From NCBI GenBank assembly GCA_029287275.1, contig JARFRL010000236.1, positions 1-9,396 on the forward strand: a DNA stretch of 9,396 nt. Reading direction: 5' to 3'. The notes under the pieces are model-generated. The model was not told where the DNA came from. It searched no databases and saw only the letters and a list, made by a program, of their open reading frames with translations. This stretch comes from Pontiella desulfatans. Its GTDB lineage: Bacteria > Verrucomicrobiota > Kiritimatiellia > Kiritimatiellales > Pontiellaceae. Below, one piece after another: positions 7,244 through 9,396 of this stretch (position 1 is the first letter of the stretch; every line of letters begins with the position of its first letter). Made by a program: the position numbers and the translations under genes.

Positions 7244-7446
7244 GCCGGCAATGCGCGAACCTGGAAACCAAAAAGCTGTATGTGCCTGAACTGCGCGCGG
7301 AAGCGTTCAAAGAAAAAATCGACGCGGGCTACGAGGGGCATTTCTGGTGCTGTCGCACCAGCGCCGAATACGGGCCGGACGACGAAGTCGTTAACCTGCG
7401 CGCCTGTTCGGACCCTCAGCGACGATGCTTTAAATCGCTCGACTAG
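7240..7446 (+). CDS. Small cysteine-rich protein (68 aa), unknown function, coupled to the molybdoenzyme
   Basis: I do not recognise this family. The gene is well supported: GGGAGG at 7228-7233 lies six bases before the ATG, the start overlaps the FAD-subunit stop as ATGA, and a strong terminator follows the TAG by 18 bases. The 68-residue product is soluble, without a signal peptide or membrane segment. It has five cysteines (5, 37, 38, 56, 63). HFWCCR (34-39), YGPDDEVV (44-51) and ACSDPQRRCF (55-64) look like a compact metal-binding or disulfide-bearing knuckle. Its position as last gene of the unit suggests a stoichiometric or maturation partner of the enzyme, for example in cluster assembly or electron transfer. 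That role is pure inference from position. Confidence 0.82.
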   Translation: MSRQCANLETKKLYVPELRAEAFKEKIDAGYEGHFWCCRTSAEYGPDDEVVNLRACSDPQRRCFKSLD

Positions 7447-7464
7447 ACCCCGAACCAGCGCCTC

Positions 7465-7492
7465 AGGTTCCCGCCTCGGCGGGAACCTTTTT
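7465..7492 (+). terminator. Rho-independent terminator ending the molybdoenzyme unit
   Basis: A perfect 10-base inverted repeat, GGTTCCCGCC (7466-7475) against GGCGGGAACC (7478-7487), is followed directly by five T (7488-7492). A7465 can pair with the first T. The innermost C-G pair probably opens to leave a CTCG tetraloop. It starts 18 bases after the TAG of the 68-residue gene and marks the 3' end of the cluster. No A-run precedes it, so it looks unidirectional. Confidence 0.95.
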
Positions 7493-7545
7493 CGTCGACC
7501 ACGGCGCCCGTGGGGAATGGAGCGCGCCTTGGGGAAAACAAGCGC

Positions 7546-7553
7546 GGAGAAGG
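7546..7553 (+). promoter_or_regulatory. Shine-Dalgarno that sets the start of the 158-residue membrane protein
   Basis: GGAGAAGG lies immediately upstream of the ATG at 7555; its GGAG core is five bases away. An upstream in-frame GTG at 7510 would add 15 polar residues before the hydrophobic helix and lacks a comparable site, so the ATG is preferred. Confidence 0.65.
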
Positions 7554-7554
7554 C

Positions 7555-8031
7555 ATGAACGTACTAACATTAGTTGCCGTGGTCGTCGGGATTGTGGTTT
7601 TCATAATCGTTTGGTTCGTCGACAGCGCGTTTGATAAACTCATCGACAAGCTATTCACCATGCTAGGTCTACAATCAGGGGGCGGTCCCTTAATCGTGAA
7701 AGCCGCCATCGAGGGTGGGACCATCGTGCTCGCTCTCGAAAACCAAGGAAAACACACGTTCAGGGTCGCGGGCCTGGCGGGGCGCGACGGAAATCGAACA
7801 AAATGTTTCCCGACGCCCTATCTGAATGAAAACGATTTTGACCTCCCGGGAGCCGAGAAACGCGTCCGCAAGCAATTCGCCAAACTCTCCCTTGGCCCGG
7901 GCGAGACCAAAACGGTGATCCTGAACAAGAGCGAATTGATCGCGATGGATTGCCAGACGCTGACGGTTCTTGACACCAAAGGACGCGCCTGGCCGGTGGA
8001 AGATCTCAACGCCAAGGCCGTCCGCGATTAA
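7555..8031 (+). CDS. Single-pass membrane protein with soluble beta-rich domain, unknown function
   Basis: I do not recognise this protein. From the ATG at 7555 it has 158 residues. Residues 3-22 form one strongly hydrophobic helix with no cleavage site visible, so it is probably an uncleaved membrane anchor. A short amphipathic stretch follows (24-38, with DKLIDKLF), then a glycine linker (GGG at 42-44). The rest alternates short hydrophobic strands and turns, such as GTIVLALENQG (55-65), SLGPGETKTVIL (112-123) and CQTLTVLDTKG (133-143), suggesting a small beta-sandwich. The GPGETKTV turn recalls Ig-like or fibronectin-like domains but is not diagnostic. Two cysteines (84, 133) could pair. 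It lies after a strong terminator, so it is a separate transcription unit; no clear promoter is visible in the 62 bases between. Confidence 0.72.
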   Translation: MNVLTLVAVVVGIVVFIIVWFVDSAFDKLIDKLFTMLGLQSGGGPLIVKAAIEGGTIVLALENQGKHTFRVAGLAGRDGNRTKCFPTPYLNENDFDLPGAEKRVRKQFAKLSLGPGETKTVILNKSELIAMDCQTLTVLDTKGRAWPVEDLNAKAVRD

Positions 8032-8354
8032 AAAACGAATCATCGCGGAGGCGACGCCCGTCCGAGCGACCTCCGCGCCAAACGGTCGCCATCCTTTCTC
8101 TTGCAAGACTTGTGTTTACGAACCGCCGCGAAGTCGATAAAAACTCGGAGGAATAAACGACTCGAACCATGGCGGGGATCGATCTGAAGCCAGCCCGTGA
8201 CGGGTCGGATATCGCGCTTTCCGTCAGCGTCGCTGAGCACCAGAGACTCGCGCCGTCGGAAGATGAGAAGAATCGAAAGTAGTACGAAAAAAGGGCGTTC
8301 ACCACACCCGCGAGGAGTTCGCGATCCGTGATCGCCAAGCGTTGGAGATGAAAA
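8032..8354. other. 323-base stretch without a convincing gene
   Basis: No open frame here has both a credible start site and a protein-like sequence. It contains a hairpin (8044-8077), a weak promoter-like pair TTTACG (8115-8120) and TAAAAA (8138-8143), a GGAGGA (8147-8152) that is 16 bases from the next ATG (8169), and small inverted repeats just before the next gene (8309-8323, 8321-8335). It may be the regulatory region of the following gene, or eroded coding sequence. Confidence 0.5.
8044..8077. repeat. Inverted repeat / hairpin after the membrane protein gene
   Basis: CGCGGAGG (8044-8051) and CCTCCGCG (8070-8077) form an 8-base perfect stem around an 18-base loop, 12 bases past the stop codon. 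No T-run follows, so it is not a standard intrinsic terminator. It could protect an mRNA 3' end or be incidental in GC-rich DNA. Confidence 0.35.
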
Positions 8355-8882
8355 ATGAACACACGAATATTAGCCCTTTGTTATCCCGAATTAAGTGAAG
8401 AGGATTCAACCTTCATCGATGAATTCCGCGCGGAGCACGACAAGAAATACGTCTCTGTCGTTCGGCCACACTTCACCATGTTCTTCCCCGTCGCCGACCT
8501 AGAGGCGGGTGATTTCACAACGCATATCGAATCATCCATCAGGGGGTTCGAGCCGTTTGATTTCACCTGCCGTTACGCATCCCTGAATAATGATGACGGT
8601 TGTGATGATTGGTATGTGTTCCTGATTCCCGATGAAGGAAATTCAAACGTTCATTTGCTTCATGACAGGATTTACACTGGCGCGTACGCAAAACACCACC
8701 GGCTTGATTTAGGATATATTCCACACATTGGAATCGGAACGGATTCCGATGTTATGAAGCTGAAAAATCAGTGTGGTAAACTGAATCAAAAGGGCTTGGC
8801 CATTTCTGGACGCGTCTCTGAAATCGTGATCGCGGAATACGATGGGTCAACAGTCCACGACCTGAAAACGATAAAATTCTAA
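8355..8882 (+). CDS. 2H phosphoesterase superfamily-like protein (2'-5' RNA ligase-like)
   Basis: The 175-residue protein fits the 2H fold, in which two His-x-Thr/Ser motifs act on 2',3'-cyclic or 2'-5' phosphodiester bonds in RNA or nucleotides. The first motif is RPHFTMFFP (37-45), with H39 and T41. The second candidate is YIPHIGIGT (121-129), with H124 but glycine at 126 in place of Thr/Ser. Their spacing of 85 residues suits the fold. GGAG at 8344-8347 lies seven bases before the ATG. Composition is unlike the neighbours: 78 of 180 bases are G or C in 8581-8760 by hand count. That suggests recent acquisition. It converges with the minus-strand gene. The precise substrate is unknown, and activity is uncertain because of the altered second motif. 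Confidence 0.7.
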   Translation: MNTRILALCYPELSEEDSTFIDEFRAEHDKKYVSVVRPHFTMFFPVADLEAGDFTTHIESSIRGFEPFDFTCRYASLNNDDGCDDWYVFLIPDEGNSNVHLLHDRIYTGAYAKHHRLDLGYIPHIGIGTDSDVMKLKNQCGKLNQKGLAISGRVSEIVIAEYDGSTVHDLKTIKF

Positions 8883-8893
8883 CCAGCGAACGC

Positions 8894-8915
8894 GCGCGCG
8901 CCGCTGGGCGCGCGC
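8894..8915. repeat. GC hairpin between convergent genes
   Basis: GCGCGCGCC (8894-8902) and GGCGCGCGC (8907-8915) form a 9-base stem with a GCTG loop, 12 bases past the 2H gene stop. It is followed by CG and seven A, not T. It may slow + strand transcription or stabilise the 3' end, but it is not a classical intrinsic terminator for that strand. Confidence 0.5.
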
Positions 8916-8917
8916 CG

Positions 8918-8944
8918 AAAAAAAGGGCTTCCCGCGGGAAGCCC
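8918..8944 (-). terminator. Rho-independent terminator of the minus-strand UDP-sugar dehydrogenase gene
   Basis: A 20-base perfect palindrome GGGCTTCCCGCGGGAAGCCC (8925-8944) is followed on the minus strand by seven T (the A-run at 8918-8924). It sits 26 bases past the minus-strand stop codon. On the + strand only TT then CGTC follows, so any bidirectional action would be weak. Confidence 0.93.
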
Positions 8945-8970
8945 TTCGTCGTGTCCGGAGGTCGGAGGGT

Positions 8971-9396
8971 TTACTTGAGGTGGCTCTTGTAGCCCTTGCC
9001 GATGGAATAGACCTCGAAGCCCATTTCGAAGAGCGCGTCGTGATCGAGCATGTTGCGGCCATCGAACAAAAAGGCCGGTTTTTGCATGGAATCGTAGACG
9101 CGCTGGAAGTCGAGTTCCTTGTAGAGTTTCCAGTCGGTCAGCACCGCGACGGCGTGCGCGCCCGCGGCGGCCTTGTAGGGATCTTCCTCGAATTCGATCT
9201 GGTCGGCCAGCTCCGGCATTTCCAGCTTCGCGTTCTCCATCGCTTCCGGATCGGAAACGACGATGGTCGCGTGCTCCGCCGCCAGCTCGCGGCAAACCTT
9301 GATCGCGGGGCTTTCGCGGGTGTCGCCGGTGTCGGCCTTGAACGCGAAGCCGAGGACGGCGATGCGTTTGTTGGCGATCGTGTTGAACATGTTGTG
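8971..9396 (-). CDS. ugd: UDP-glucose 6-dehydrogenase, C-terminal part (cut by the window edge)
   Basis: The enzyme oxidises UDP-glucose to UDP-glucuronate with two NAD+, supplying precursors for capsule, exopolysaccharide or lipid A sugars in the cytoplasm. Only the last 141 residues are here; the frame stays open to the window end, so the Met at 9390-9388 is internal. The text reads HNMFNTIANKRIAVLG and then GFAFKADTGDTRESPAI, the hallmark of the UDP-binding domain, with the arginine of the DTRESPAI loop. A second Rossmann fold follows (TIVVSDPEA, AVAVLTDW), and the tail ends GKGYKSHLK. The sequence resembles the longer, eukaryote-like class of the enzyme more than GDP-mannose dehydrogenases. 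Its own terminator lies just downstream, so it ends a separate minus-strand unit of unknown extent. Confidence 0.93.
   Translation of the reverse strand, partial: HNMFNTIANKRIAVLGFAFKADTGDTRESPAIKVCRELAAEHATIVVSDPEAMENAKLEMPELADQIEFEEDPYKAAAGAHAVAVLTDWKLYKELDFQRVYDSMQKPAFLFDGRNMLDHDALFEMGFEVYSIGKGYKSHLK

Noticed and set aside
7499..7513. CCACGG-CGC-CCGTGG inverted repeat after the terminator
   Set aside because: The six-base stem with a three-base loop has no T-run and no linked feature; it is likely chance in GC-rich DNA.
7517..7558. 13-codon upstream frame ending in ATGA at the start of the membrane protein
   Set aside because: GGGG directly abuts its ATG with no proper spacing. It could be a coupling leader, but the evidence is too thin for a feature.
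8169..8282. 37-codon + strand frame in the gap
   Set aside because: The only GGAGGA is 16 bases from its ATG, too far. The peptide has no recognisable features, so it is not called as a gene.
8006..8362. 118-codon open frame on the minus strand across the 8032-8354 gap
   Set aside because: It overlaps the end of one gene and the start of the next. I see no ribosome-binding site or protein-like pattern, and it is rich in Arg and Ser.

Overview
This GC-rich, densely packed bacterial window is mainly a molybdenum-cofactor (Moco) gene cluster with its client enzyme. The lineage cannot be fixed from the sequence. Gram-negative physiology is inferred from a Tat-exported three-subunit molybdo-hydroxylase with separate FeS, Moco and FAD chains, as in E. 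coli PaoABC. An uncultured proteobacterium-like, myxobacterial-like or PVC-like organism would all fit.

Region 1 (1-1990, + strand) holds Moco biosynthesis genes: the 3' part of moeA, then moaC and a mog/moaB-type gene, with tight spacing or overlap. A 63-base AT-rich gap (1991-2053; 21 of 63 bases are G or C by hand count) follows. It contains a plausible sigma70 promoter whose -35 box lies in a 12-base palindrome.

Region 2 (2054-7446, + strand) holds xdhC (cofactor-insertion chaperone), a mocA-like nucleotidyltransferase (MCD cofactor), a Tat-signal 2x[2Fe-2S] subunit, the Moco catalytic subunit, an FAD subunit with an extra four-cysteine segment, and a 68-residue cysteine-rich protein of unknown function. 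Five of the junctions between moaC and the 68-residue gene are 4-base start/stop overlaps. The run ends in a textbook rho-independent terminator (7465-7492). The implied flow is cofactor synthesis, conversion to MCD, chaperoned insertion, assembly of the three-subunit enzyme, and export of the folded complex by the one Tat signal. By eye, the catalytic subunit keeps the base glutamate (E650) but lacks the two residues that orient purines in xanthine dehydrogenase. It is therefore probably an aldehyde-oxidoreductase-like enzyme of unknown substrate.

Region 3 (7493-9396) is unrelated cargo: a 158-residue single-pass membrane protein of unknown function, a 323-base stretch with no convincing gene, a lower-GC 2H-phosphoesterase-like gene that looks acquired, and, convergent on the minus strand, the C-terminal part of a UDP-glucose 6-dehydrogenase with its own terminator. 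The best candidate for something undescribed is the coupled 68-residue cysteine protein together with its non-xanthine, Tat-exported molybdoenzyme. No RNA gene, CRISPR array or insertion sequence was seen.
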